NCBI GenBank assembly: GCA_011009095.1
Contig: VTPC01090693.1
Coordinates: 86,503 to 150,502, forward strand
Direction: 5' to 3'
DNA: 64,000 nt
Source: Ignelater luminosus
Taxonomy: Eukaryota; Arthropoda; Insecta; Coleoptera; Elateridae
Positions 10,401-22,619 of this stretch are shown one piece after another. The notes below the pieces were generated by a model, which was not told where the DNA came from, did no database searches, and was given only the letters and a program-made list of their open reading frames with translations. Positions within the stretch are counted from its first letter, which is position 1. The number at the start of each line of letters is the position of its first letter. A program made the position numbers and the translations under genes.

Positions 10401-12110
10401 CAGTTCGGAGTTGGTGCCTATATACAAAGAAAATGAAGGCTAGAAGTCAAACTAAACCCCCATGTTGGGCGCCATTTTGAATCTCTTGAGTATGAGACTA
10501 TAAACATAAATTCGAAAGTTTGAATAGTTTTCGCATTTATAGTTTATCAAAGAATAAGTTGTGTCTTTGTTCTATATTTTATTTTACCTTGACACTGTAT
10601 TTTCCACTCTTCATAATAACAGCTTTTTTTCTTGGTTGTGTCGAAAACTCCTCAAAATTCAATATCGGTATCTTTATTCTAGTAGATTACTGTTAGACAT
10701 TCGAATTCGGTATTTACATCGCTGATTAGCAAATGTTTATTTCTATAGATACAGCTGTTGTCACAATTATATTCATGATGACAATTCTCTAGATTAAAGT
10801 TCTTTGTTTTTAAAGGCTTCTAGTATATTTATTTACTATAGTTACATGAAACGTTTCATCTTTGCATGTTATTGTGTACTTTTCTTGCTGAGAAGATTCC
10901 TGGTCAATAAAAATTTGTTGAGATGCCATACCAGTAGATTTACACAAAGCTTTCCAAGCGAATATTTAGCTCGTCTCTACTAACGTCTTATAAGGGACTT
11001 AATTATTGTCAGAAAGTGAGTCAGAAACGTTTTGAGACTAAAAGTGTTCAAATAATCCTAACCTTTTTGTAAATATAGAAATAACTGAGCAAGTTAAACA
11101 ATTATTAATTAACACAATCTAATTCAAAACAATTACAGCAAATACTATATGATAAACATGTTTTTAGAACTGTAGATTAGATCAGTAAAAATTTGCAGTT
11201 GTCATAACATCCAGTGCACGTACGTGACCGTGTTAATTGCTATGTATCTTATATTAGGAAATAAAGAAAAATATTTTTAAAATTGATTTTACTTAACTCA
11301 ACCATTCTGAAATGAAAGAACAACACTCCCAAATAGTCAGAAGAATTGCACAATGAAGAAATTAAACGTAGAAATTTTAAGCAAAAGACGATAAGGTTAG
11401 AAAACAATGAGGATGTTGTAACTCTAGAAATAGACACTCTCGATGTGAAAACACATGTAGTAGAATCGCAGCGGAGAAAGCAGATTTCAACGTATTAGGA
11501 GTGGCAAAAATCAATTTCAAATAAAAGCAACTATGACGATGAACTGTGACAAAATAGATTAAAGTTGCATTTACGTAAACGTACCCACTTGCAGTAATAT
11601 TTGAAGAGAAAAAAATCCATTAAAATTAAAATTAATTTGAACTTTTGGGTAATATAAATAAAAAAAGTCAGAAAAATAATGAAAACTGACTTTATTGTAA
11701 TACAAGCATAATCAAAAGGGAGATGGAGATTGCATATTCAATTTGTAACGGAAAAGTGTCCAGAAATAACTTATTTTACTACTGGATTAATTCATAGTCA
11801 GCAGCTTTGGGAATGAGTAAGGGATAATGGAACTTAAGGTTTTGAAATCAGAACACGTACATGAAATACTGATATATACCATTTATTATACGGAATAGAG
11901 TGAAAATGTCAAACAAACAAGTCAAAATGCTAGAATAAATGACAAATAGATCTAATTACTACAAAATTACTTAGTACACAAGTGGGTATATCCGAGACAA
12001 ATTATTAAAATGGAACTTAATTAAATTTAAAACTGTTCGATAAGCAAATCTACATAAATTGTCAGGAACAGTTTGCTAGATAAACCTTATTGGTTTCAAG
12101 GCCATTCCAT
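10401..12110. other. Intron sequence, no gene seen
   Basis: AT-rich sequence with no coding motif I can name. It ends in the AATT that flanks the Sola-like element. Confidence 0.5.
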
Positions 12111-12114
12111 AATT

Positions 12115-15100
12115 GAAGACGCAAGTGAATGAAGGATTCATGTCACAAATAGTTTATTTTGAGAAAATAGCCTCTAAAGTTTTTTAAACAGTACTTTTTT
12201 GTGTTACAAAAAAATAAAACAAATTAAGTGGGGTTTAATAGACTTTTATTATAGAATTTTAGTAACATATGAGAAAAAGAAAATCAAAACCAACTTTGGA
12301 ACAGAAGTAAAAAAAAAGTCACATATATCCTTTATCAACTAAGAAAATTAAACATATTAGAATTGACAATAAATGAAATAAGGACTTATATCTCGTTTTT
12401 ATAAATTATTTTGGGCTTTATGTAGTCTTCCTTGTAGTTTTTCCGGTTTTTGGTTGAACGTTTTTTTTTCGAAAATAATGTTTTCATAAAAATATTTGAA
12501 CTCCTCGTCAACGTAGACTATTTGATCTTGTAAATTGGAAAGCTTTTCATCAGATATCTTATTTTTCTTTTATTTAATATGGGCTAGAGTGTAATTCTGT
12601 GATGCAACTTTTTGGCATCCAGATTTCAAAATATTTACCTGTAAAAAAGGTGTGTGTTCATCTAAAGTATTTTTATACGAATACGATCCATATTCAGTAA
12701 CACGGACCCATTTGATACCATCTCGAAAAGGCACTGGTTCATGTAGAATATTTTTTTTCCTGTTAATCAAATGAAGTTTTTCGGATATCTCGTCAATATT
12801 CTTAAAATGATGTTTCATATTAAATACTACCGAGTTTTTAACACTAGCAGATTTTATGATTGTTCTGTACGTTTCAGGAATATAAATATTTTCATACTTT
12901 CGTAATACTTTTTCAATACGGCCAAAGTCTCTATCCGAGTCCATATATGAATGGCCTACTTCTGGAAATTTATGATCGATAGTTTGCAAAATCCTTTAAA
13001 AATGAAATACTGATAAAGTGTGATCAGATTAAAGTTCTTGTTTTGTCCACTGCAGGAATCTGACCATATGATGAGATATTCAATACTGTTTTGTCTAGCA
13101 GCACTAAATAGCTGAATGAATGTATGAAGGTAGCTACCTATCTCTAAGCTACCTTTGATAGCAATGTTTTCCGTCCATGTAAAAAAAAATGCTTGATCCC
13201 CAGATTTTGATACTGTGTGTATACCGAAGTTATACAAACAGAGTTGCCTCAAATAGAACGCTTTGGACGTAGACAATTTTGGCAAAGGCAATGTCTGTTG
13301 TAAATCCATTGTGAGATAAGCTGTATTATCGTTTGTTTGAACAAAGTTTCTATCTCTTCTTTGTTGTTCAAATGCATACTTGTAGTTCTCTTTATGCTCA
13401 ATATCATCTAAACCAGCATCACAAGTACTGCAGGTATCGCTTTTAGGTTGCCCGAAGGACAGATTAAAACGGGTTGAAAAAATATTATTGTAACTAAATT
13501 TTTTTATAAAGTACTTTTCTGGAAGGTTTTGCTCCTTGGACCAATCAATATATAAATTGTACATTTTTGTTAAGTTTAGAAAAGGTGATAAGTACTTTTT
13601 GTTTAAATTTCTATTCCTGGAATAATGAGATTGGTCTGCAGGAAACTTTTCAATGTGAGTGACAACACAGTTTATCACTTCATTTGGAATTTTGTGTGGC
13701 CTGTTCTGGTGAACATTTCGCTTATCAGGGGATGGTGCCGATAAACCACTTTTAAGTTTATTCTGAATGAGCTGAATGTTTTTGAAGGTAATTTGGTAGA
13801 GTGAACATACTGCAGTTTTACAAACTTTTTGATTGTATGTAACTGTATACTTAAACGAGAATGATTTTGGTTTTTTAATGTTTTTTCGATGATGTTGGAC
13901 GGTTTGAATGAAAATGCTTTTAAAGAGAAGTACGTTTTTTGAGTTTTGATCTAGCTGGTAAAATCTTTGAAATATTGTTGTTCTTGGTTTTTCGTCAAAA
14001 TTTTCGTTGCAGTTGAGAGTGCATTTTTCTTTTTGGCATAAGAAGCCTAGTTCAACTTTTTTTGACGGAACTAGCTTTCCTTTTTGGTTAATATAGCTTT
14101 CTCCTTTTTGTCTAGCCTTTGCTGCTTTGTATCTTTTCCAGTTGTCTAAGTTCTTTTGTCTCTTCCTGGATGTTTTTTCAGGCAGCTGGAATATCTTCTT
14201 TTGAACTTATTCGATCAATGCATTATTATTTTTAGTAATCAGTTTATTTACATCTTCACTATTGATTATTTTACTTCCTTTTTCTTTATTTTCCAGCGTT
14301 TTTAAAGTCTTTATCTGGTCTTCGATGTTTTCAACGTCATTATGAATTATCTTTCTTGACTTTGTTGATAGGAATCCTTTTCTGGATTTCAGTTCCTTTG
14401 AATAGTCCAAGTCGCTGTCGTCAGAAGTCTCATCTGAAGTATCTGGTACATAATCATCTGAAGAACCGTTGTCAGACCAATCTAAAAAGAAACAAAATAA
14501 AAACCTCTTCAAGTTTTCAATTGGACCAGCAAAACTTACCTAAATCTGCCTGTTTTACAGGATTACTTGTATTATCCTTTTTGCTTATTATCATACTTTC
14601 TTTTTCATTATTTTCCAGCGTTTGTAAAGCTACCTGGTCTTCGAAGTTTTCCAGGTCATTATTTATTTTCTTTCTATTTGATACACTAGCCCCTAGAATA
14701 TTTGACTTTAGAGATAGGGGTCTTTTTCTAGATTTTAATTGCTCTGCATAATCAGAATCAGTATTGTCAGAAGTCTCGTCTGAGCCGTCTAAAACAACAA
14801 TAACAAAATATGTACCTCATCATGTTTTCATTTCAACTATCGCAACTTACCATAGGAACTTTGTTTTACAGGGGTAGTATTAACTTTGCTAATAAACCTT
14901 TATAGAGAATTATTATTGTCACTTTTGGCTGGGCTCCTGCTGTCATCTGAACTATTGGGACCTAAAAACGAAAGAAAGACACTGTTAAAAGAAAATACTT
15001 GTTTGCAAGTTTTTAGATAAATTTATCATTTTGCTTTTTGTACTAAACGGTGAAAAACCACCGCAAAACTTAAACGTGAATAAAACGCAATAATATTTTT

Positions 15101-15636
15101 TAGGTTATATTTTAAATAAAAGCAGCTATAACTTTAATACTTACCCTTATTAGTCTGTTCTTTTTGCAAGTTTTAAAATTAGCATGCTTCTTGCCGACAT
15201 ATTAGCACTATTTTTTACTTGCACTGCTCACATTTAAGTCTGCTATCGCGTAAAAACTATAAAAATGTAAAGCACAAAACCATCAGTAGTGATACATTTC
15301 TAACCTAACATTGTGGTGCTATGTTCATTTTGTTAATATTTTTACAGGTTTCTAACTAATTTACAATGGATAAAGGATTCATGTAGCAATAATTTGAAAT
15401 GTTAGTGAATAAGGGATCTATGATCAGAAATCAAGTGTACATAAATCTTTTATCCATTAAGTTTTGTTAGAATTAGATTAACATAGATTCTTTATCATCC
15501 CGTAACTTTTTAATTTTATACAATAAAACTACGAAACTGATCCCAAAAAATTTTTGGGTACATAAAACCTTTATTCACCAAAAAATCTCAATTTTTAAGA
15601 AAATGTTACATGAATCCTCTATCCACTTGCGTCTTC
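12115..15636. mobile_element. Complete Sola-like DNA transposon, 3522 bp, AATT flanks
   Basis: The ends are inverted repeats. The left end (12115) reads GAAGACGCAAGTGAATGAAG then GATTCATGT. The right end, reversed from 15636, reads GAAGACGCAAGTGGATAGAG then GATTCATGT; only the middle few bases differ. AATT lies on both sides (12111-12114 and 15637-15640), consistent with a 4-bp target duplication, as in the Sola superfamily. Inside is one spliced transposase gene on the minus strand. At least eight copies of a 20-bp subterminal motif close to ACATRAATCCTTTATYCAYT lie near the ends, two on the left and six on the right. Superfamily naming is inferred from the 4-bp duplication and the protein type. 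Confidence 0.8.
12570..15200 (-). pseudogene. Transposase of the Sola-like element, five exons, recently disabled
   Basis: Putative exons on the minus strand: 15200-15145 (MSARSMLILKLAKRTD then stops), 14961-14851, 14788-14540, 14481-12570, each bounded by AG/GT. Exons 2, 3 and 4 join in phase 1. The N-terminal part is acidic and Ser-rich. Exon 3 (DETSDNTDSDYAEQLKSRKR) and the start of exon 4 (DETSDDSDLDYSKELKSRKG) are duplicates. The body has SFGQPKSDTCSTCDAGLDDI (Cys motif), TAYLTMDLQQTLPLP, YLIIWSDSCSGQNKNFNLIT and KFPEVGHSYMDSDRDFGRIE; the Asp residues here are likely catalytic. Lesions are stops in exon 1 and exon 2, one TAA after NNNALIE at about 14207, and one frameshift near 12985 (before TIDHKFPEVGH). 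The rest is open, so decay is recent. The catalytic assignment is inferred. Confidence 0.75.
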
Positions 15637-15640
15637 AATT

Positions 15641-17789
15641 AAGTCAATATGTTAGGAATACTTATGTAACTATACTTTAATTGAATTCAAAGGTAATCTA
15701 ATAAATAAGTCAGACAAATTTGTTGAGAATAAACAAGATAAACCTCAATAGCAGTATTTACTACAAAATATAGGTAACAAAAGGTTAAAGATTCTTGAGT
15801 ATATTAATTATTCAATCAGAATTTACCATGTTAAGTTAGAGATTAATCCCACGAAAACTAACCGTATTAATAGAATAGGTTCAATTAACCCATCTGCATC
15901 CTATAATTAATTTGGCTGCAAACTTTAAATGTATTCAATATTATTTAATCTCAATATGTTAAGTAAAATAGAAATTGTAGCTTACAGGCGAACAGGGCAT
16001 GTTTGGCCCTTTCTGCCTATCTAAGCTTGATATTCACAACAGCCACAGTCGAGGCAACTGAATCTCGCTGCAATTAATAAAAAAATCCCACTGCTTCTAG
16101 TCGAATTCCAACTGAAAATTTTTGGTTTATGGGCCCCCCCGATAAGATCACTCTATCACCGCCCCGGTCTATCTTAGTAAGTTACACATAATTTATAATT
16201 GCAAAATTAAATTTTTGTTTATTTTTTAATTTATTTTGCTTGCAAAATAGAAACAAATAAAAAAAAGTCTCAACGTATTAGAAACACTAAGTTATTGAAT
16301 TATTTTTACATCTCTAAAACGTTTAAATTGTTCTTTAATATTATTAGTTTTAATTATTAGTTACCTGGTACCTACACTCCCAGTATCTGGTTTAGAGAAA
16401 TAAAATTATGATTTACATATTTTAATTTTTAAATGAGACATCGAAAAGTATAACGCCACATTAGAAAGTTAAGAAAAACTTTCAGCAATAAGCGGTAGCT
16501 TAAGATTGAGCTCAAATTGAATTGAGTTTTTCCCAAACTACAATATCAACTGATATGGATCCTGTAACTGATAGTGTTACATACCTAATCTGAAAAGGTC
16601 CTCAATACTAAGTGTACCTCGGGGAAATCTTAGTTTCCCTTAACTAATTTATTTGAAATCTATCAAAACAGGCTTTGCTTATTTATATATTGCATCTAAA
16701 CAAATAAACAAAGACCCTAAAATGTATAGAAGAGTTAAATTATATTAAATAATTTAAAATTATTTTGACACGTTCCAGTTAAATTTTGCATAATATAAAA
16801 CACATAATACAAAGAAATGTAGAGAAAATCATATGACAATTTCTTCGCAATTGACTTCGTAGCCGTCTTACTTCTAGTCAGTGATCGACAGACCGTCCTT
16901 ATACCAAGCGAAAACGATAACCTACTCGAGGAATAAGCGGCAACTTTCTTTTTAGAATATGAGAAATATTTTCTAGAAATGTTAAATAACTGATGGAATT
17001 TAACAGAAGACAAATTCAGAGTTATAAAAGTAACAGAAGGTTAGGAAATAATCAAAAAAAAATCTTCAATGTGGTAAAAGATAGAACACCAAAAAGATGT
17101 TGGGTGATAATGTCAATTAAAGCTTTTACAGCTTATTCAAAAAGTGGCCAGCAACCTACTTCACAAAGGTACACTATAATTGCTAACCTATTATTGTACA
17201 TATTAATAAATTAACCGAGATTGAAAAATGTACACCATACTGATTACGTTCGCTGTTAGATCGTATTTGCACACGTCCTCAATTAGTGTCTTAAAGAAAA
17301 GGACTGAAACACAATCACTAGCAGCCACAACTGCCAAGTTTATCTTAATGCGGGAATACTTTGCACCTAATTACACCAACATGGCTACTCTTCAAAACTG
17401 AGATCTTTTGCGAAAGGATTTAACATAGATCAAATATTATACCTATTGTAATGCAATTATGCCTGTAATAATATTAAGGCTCTTAAAAATAAAAACAAAA
17501 GTGATGCAAGGTATGGTCATAGGAAACTGGTACTTTGCTTCATTGAAATTTCTAGTTACTCAGTACTTAAATACGAATATGAAGCAAAGAATTGAATTTA
17601 TTTAGCAATATTGCTACAAGTAAAAGGAACAAGAAACTAAAATAATTAAAACTAAAAATTAAATGTTCAGGTAGGTAAATTACTCTGGCTATAAGAAGTT
17701 GAATTCTGATATTGTGAGGAATTGTAGACTGCCTACGATATCCTTCCATGTGTAACGCCATTCATCTACTTTGCCTGGACATTTCTAAT
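15641..17789. other. Intron sequence, no gene seen
   Basis: AT-rich. A short G/C block at 16131-16175 (GGGCCCCCCCGATAAGATCA, then CACCGCCCCGG) stands out, but I cannot classify it. Open frames at 16735-17214 lack family motifs. Confidence 0.5.
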
Positions 17790-18841
17790 ATTCTGTATAT
17801 TGTACTGATTGTTGCATCCTCTTTATCGATTTTTCAGGATAAATGACTGCTTTATAATAAAACGCAGCAGATCTTCCACATTCTCGTTTTCCTCTGCCCA
17901 CTTTTGTTCTTGGTGTGCCTTTTTTTGGAAAGTTGAAAGTTCTGCTCTTCTATCTCTATAATGTCGTCTGATTCATCTGAAAAATCGGGCATACATTTGA
18001 TCATCATCTATGTAGTTCAGATTCTGAGGTTTCTTTGATTTTGTGACCCTAATTTCTTCAACAGCCTAGGAATATCTTATTTTTGAATAACAGCATATGT
18101 TGTGATTGACCATATCCGTAAACGTTTCAGCATTAAACCGTCCATCGTTGGAGTTGTTGTATCTAGTTCCTAATGGGCATCCCTCCTTTCAAGTTGACCA
18201 TTAATCTTCTGAGCGATAGACAATATACGGCGCAAGTACGATGAAGCAAATGAAATGCTGATCTTTGATGCTTTACAAATATGTTCTGAATATTTGGTAC
18301 TCCTCTTGATAATAATCCTCTTTTTTCGAAATCGTCTGTCAAATTAGGTTCATCGTAGTTCGTCAGCTGGAGACAGGCCCGTCAATGATTTTTTTGCAAA
18401 TTTTTATATACTGTGAGTTAAAGTCTCTCGATTGATGGCAACTGTGCTCCTTTTAATGTGAGGTGTAAGTGAGTTTAGGATGACACTGAAAGAGACGCTG
18501 CATTAGGCTTGACCAGGAAAGTTATTTTTAAATACCTTGACCGTTCTGCCTTGTTTTTCTAGATAGTTGACAATCACATATCTTAAATCTGTCTTATCAA
18601 GGGGAAAGCCAAACTCCCTCATAACTATAATGAAACTAGCAAACATCGCTTTTTCTTCTTCTGAGAAAACTTGACTTTCTTTTAACTTACAGATTAAGGT
18701 CATGTGCGGTATTCTAAAGGCTTCAGATCCTGCTTTTTGTGATTTTACCTATTTTGATTTGTCTCACGCATTCATCTAATTTTCTTTGCTATGGTCAGCA
18801 GAGTGTCTGCTGTTTAGCAACCGTTTATGCTTTCTTGGCAT
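17790..18841 (-). pseudogene. pogo/Jerky-type transposase, broken and shortened
   Basis: The start ATG at 18841 gives MPRKHKRLLNSRHSADHSKE, the usual psq-HTH start of this group. IPHMTLICKLKESQVFSEEE and MREFGFPLDKTDLRYVIVNY then YLEKQGRTVKVFKNNFPG (18703-18503) form the CENP-B-type HTH. The DDE_1 core follows with breaks: INRETLTHS, NYDEPNLTDDFEKRG-like text in split frames, KYSEHICKASKISISF, and GTRYNNSNDGRFNAETFTDM near 18110. The later catalytic part (LLDGH/PPHxTH) is missing, and the tail near 17990-17830 (EENENVEDLLRFIIKQSF) is unassigned. Multiple stops and frameshifts are present. Confidence 0.75.
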
Positions 18842-19400
18842 AGTAACTAGAAAAACGAATTTTTATGTTAATAATTCTTTTGGAAAACGCATCTTATTGT
18901 TTAAAGTAAGACAATTATGCCCCAAAAGGTGACAAATAACAGTTTCAGTTGTTGGAGATACTTTGCTCCGAAAGTACTTGTGGGGAAAAGTATTCCCACC
19001 ACAGTTTAAAATATGACATACTTTTACTTTAAATAAGATAAAAAACAATTAAAAAAACTATTATTTGTTAATAATTATTTTCCACGACACTGCATATAAA
19101 TTAATTTAACCTTTTTTTTACAACTTTTTATGCCCTTTGTTCAAGACGCAAGGCACGGAAGAAATATCGTCAGAATCGGCCAATTACGAATGGCAATAAA
19201 TATGTAGGGGAGCTGTGCTTAAGATGACATACTTTTTTTTAAAGAGAAATATTAAAAAAGAGGGAGATCGTATGAATTAAAATAAAGCGTATGTTCATAA
19301 GGATTTATTTATTAACCAACAGGAACAAGTTTTAGGACTATAGGTACTTCAATAAAAATTAAACAAGTAAAAAGTCAAGTAAAGGTTGTTGGTTGTGTGT

Positions 19401-19480
19401 AAGACGACATATATTAGTCTAAGACGGCATACATTAATCTAAGACGACATACATCAGTCTAAGACGACATACTTAATTAC
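19401..19480. repeat. Four tandem 20-bp units, subterminal to the pogo-type element
   Basis: Units start at exactly 19401, 19421, 19441 and 19461, each beginning AAGACGACAT or AAGACGGCAT; the consensus is AAGACGACATACATYAGTCT. The unit matches the TIR-internal AAGATGACATAC. Such arrays are usually transposase binding sites. The lack of spacers and the context exclude a CRISPR array. Confidence 0.85.
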
Positions 19481-21230
19481 CCACACACAATTCACATACA
19501 AATTGCTTCTTTCTTGCAGATATGTCTGCACAAATGCTGTGACCCCAGGGGAAACATAATTGGCACTGCACCCAAGTCTGTTTTGGCCTAAACAATTTAT
19601 TGTAGTAAATGCAGCCAGGATCAATTTCATCGTCATCATTCTGTGTGTAAGAATCTTCGAGCTCCTCATCATTGTCAAATATGCCATGCTTTGTCTGCTT
19701 TAGAGCTCGTAGGGATTTGCCATTATCTTTTTCTTTTTTCAGCTGTACTTGAGCTTTAGCGTTGTTCAGAAAAGAACTGCCCATCAGAACCTGCAAACCA
19801 GCGACTTTTCTTGTCGCTCGGGCCTTCTCCGTAGAGGCAGTTTTGTTTTTTTTTGCTAGTGGTGATATGTCCTGTAGCAACCCCTTCGTGGCAGAAGGTG
19901 TCCCCTTTTCAAGAAGTGTCTGCTTAGAAAAAGTTTGAATGTGACTATGTCCTTCCAAATTAGGCGCCTGATCAGATCTAACTTGTGACGAAGTTTGAAT
20001 GTCACCATGTCCTGTCAAAGCAGTTGGAGATGACAATGGTCTTTCAATGTTTTGAGCAATGCTTTTTGGAACACCTACAATATCTATCTGCTCTTTATTA
20101 ATCTCAATGTCGTTTTAAGTGACTGCGCTGGATAAAAGCAATTACTTTGGGAAAATAGTTAGATCCCGCTTTTCTCAAAACCACTGGTGGCATTTCTGAC
20201 TGTAGCGGCATATTCGTAGCCTCTTGCAAACATTTGAGCAACCTGATATAACTCTACGGTTTTACCAAGATCATTCTTTATCCAGCTGGCAACCTAGCAT
20301 TCGTAATATACCTGAAGTGACTCGAGAAATGATATGTTTGTCGGTTGCATTCTGTGGGTGCAATTGGGCAGGAGACAGAACATTACCACGCCGTTAGCCT
20401 TGGCAATTCGAGTGCTTTTAGATTGTTATGGCTGGAATGGCCATCAAGGATTACCGGCATTTTGCTTGTTACGATGGCGCCAACAAAGGTAACAGAATGC
20501 CGCATTCATTTCAAAAAGGTTCACCTACCATATAGCCAGTGACATAGCACACCTCCAAAGTGCCTGGTGGTGCACCGTCAAAATATTCAGCTTTGTAATT
20601 CTTTCTTGGTATTATTACAGCAGGTGAAACAAAATTTCCAATGGCATTAACACAGACAACTGCTGTGCTCACTCGTCACTAGTTATAGCGGCAACTTGCT
20701 TCTTTCCTTTGCGTGCGAATACCTTTGGCGGCTTTGGACAGTACTAAGCCCAGACTCGTCCATATTGTAAATTTTATGTGCTGGGATCCTTTCATCAGTT
20801 ACTGTCTTTTTTTAAAAGCGCGAAAAATTTCATTACTTAAGGCTTATTGAGTGCCCTCGCTCTTGCAGCTGATGTTGGCTCAGGAGCTCTTAGTGAGATG
20901 TTGAGATTGCGTTCTCTAAAGCCTTTCAGTCAATCCTAGCCAGCAGTTTGATTAGTCTGTGATCCACTCCCGCCCTTTCTGCAAACTCATAAGCTGATTT
21001 TTTTACTTCGGTGGTGTTTAATTCAAAAAGTCTCCCCTCAAAGTCGAGAATATGATTCTCTGGTTTTTTTTTCATGTCTGGGTCAAACGTTGGCTTATAG
21101 CGACCAAGATTTACAGGAACAGGCTGATAGTCGCGACAAAGCGTTGCTTGTGGCACGTTAAACCGTTTTCGATGCCATAAGCCAATCCATCGCGTTTTCT
21201 CTAGCAGTTTCAATTGCCTAACTCATGCCC
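19473..21230 (-). pseudogene. pogo-type transposase with PHD-like C-terminal finger, broken
   Basis: Read on the minus strand. RKRFNVPQATLCRDYQ (about 21170) is a psq-type HTH, followed by VNLGRYKPTFDPDMKKKPEN and HILDFEGRLFELNTTEVKKS (CENP-B HTH). SLRAPEPTSAARARALNKP then begins the DDE_1 domain. KGKKQVAAITSDE, AKANGVVMFCLLPNCTHRMQ (near 20400) and WIKNDLGKTVELYQVAQMFA then GYEYAATVRNATSGFEKSGI complete it. The open tail 20036-19473 ends with WVQCQLCFPWGHSICAD and KKQFVCELC, a PHD/C4HC3-like finger common in animal pogo-derived proteins; one expected Cys is Tyr (CIYYNKLF). Many stops lie between 20050 and 20920, so it is not functional. Confidence 0.82.
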
Positions 21231-21759
21231 TCTTACGACCAGCTCTTTCGATCCAAGGTTTGTTAATAACTGACAAGCATCCTGTGATCAAACGAGAAGA
21301 AATCCGATTTTTTATATTCCATACGCAACTACCTTAAGGTAAGATGACCTAGCATGGCATCTTATGCCAACTTTATGGTATGTCAACTTAACCTTAAATG
21401 AAAGCAAAAAAATATCGTTAGTTATGCAAACACTTTGAGCTTAGAATATCAGTCGTACAGTATTTGTGATTGACCCTAGATTGCAGATAAATTACCTCAA
21501 CTTGAAGGAATCTTACCTGACAAGTATTTTCAGCACAGTATATGAACTTGAAGAAATCTTTTTTGCATTTTAAAATTACGACAATTTTTCACTACGTAAA
21601 AGTTCGCGATCACTGACGGCCATACTAGATTTCGACATTGGTGACACATATAGGCCGACTGTAGTATAACGTTACTGTCATTCATCGAATGAATATTTGA
21701 AAAGATATTGAGGGTATGCCATCTTACCTGACTATGTCATCTTAAGCGCAACTCCCTTA

Positions 21760-22619
21760 CACTGTGTATACCTATATAGTTAGTTACATTTAAGCTTTTG
21801 CCAACCAGGTGGCAAAAAACAATCGGTCTGCGCAATAGAGCATTTCCTGAAAGCACAAAGCATCTTCGTCTTACTTCAATATTTTCTTAAAGGAACCCAA
21901 CATCTTGATACAGTGTGAGCCCTTTTTAAAAACAGAAGACAAGGCAGGTCTTTCTGGTATCCTGAGGGAAGACTAATCGTTAAACTACGAAATCAGACTA
22001 ATAAAAATTTTTATAAACTAGCACAATATTAGCCGAACTCTATTTATGTACGTATCCAGTACTGAACGGTTTTGCAGTTGTAAAGAACTAATTTGTTAAC
22101 GTAGACTATCTAACCATGCACGATTGCAACACAAGTAGGGGATGTAATTGATGTTGATTTATTCGTTATGAATACTTTTGCCAGATGTGTTGTACAACAT
22201 CGGAGAATCAAGCTAATGTGAAAATCAATGGAAAAGTAGGAAATAAAAGCAATTAAAGGAATTACAGGTCCAGTAAAGTTGAATATTGTCAACGTAACCA
22301 TACCCCTAACTATAGCATACCAAAAAATCCTCAAAAGGGCTTAATGGAAACGATTCATCTTAGGTCTCATTTAATTGGAAAAAGGCTGTTTCATGTGTTT
22401 AGAAATTTTTGTATGCTAAATAGCTTCTTTAAGGCAGGAAATTCGAGATCCATGAATGCAGCTTTTAAAATATGACTAACGATCTACTGATCAACAAAGA
22501 TATAAAAGTAAAATTAATAGAGTTAAGAGAAATAGGAAGACTAAAACTGATTTATTTATTTATTTAGCGTATGGCTCAAATAGAAGTATAATAAAAGTAA
22601 AATAAAAGTCACAGTTTAA
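21760..22619. other. Intron sequence, no gene seen
   Basis: No family motif was recognised in either strand. A stretch of open codons at 21800-22000 resembles a retroelement scrap but carries no diagnostic motif. Confidence 0.45.

Larger units (their letters stand above)
19207..21757. mobile_element. Complete pogo-type transposon, 2551 bp, TA flanks
   Basis: Terminal inverted repeats: left GGGGAGCTGTGCTTAAGATG then ACATA; right, reversed, AGGGAGTTGCGCTTAAGATG then ACATA, about 25 bp with three mismatches. Both ends are flanked by TA (19205-19206 and 21758-21759), the target of the Tc1/mariner/pogo superfamily. The TIR-internal word TAAGAYGACATA recurs in an array at 19401-19480 and, degenerate, at 21330-21370 and 21715-21745. 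One disabled transposase gene fills the minus strand. Confidence 0.85.

Noticed and set aside
19401..19480. Regular 20-bp repeats that could suggest a CRISPR-like array
   Set aside because: There are no spacers between units, the DNA is eukaryotic, and the unit matches the terminal repeat of the enclosing pogo-type element.
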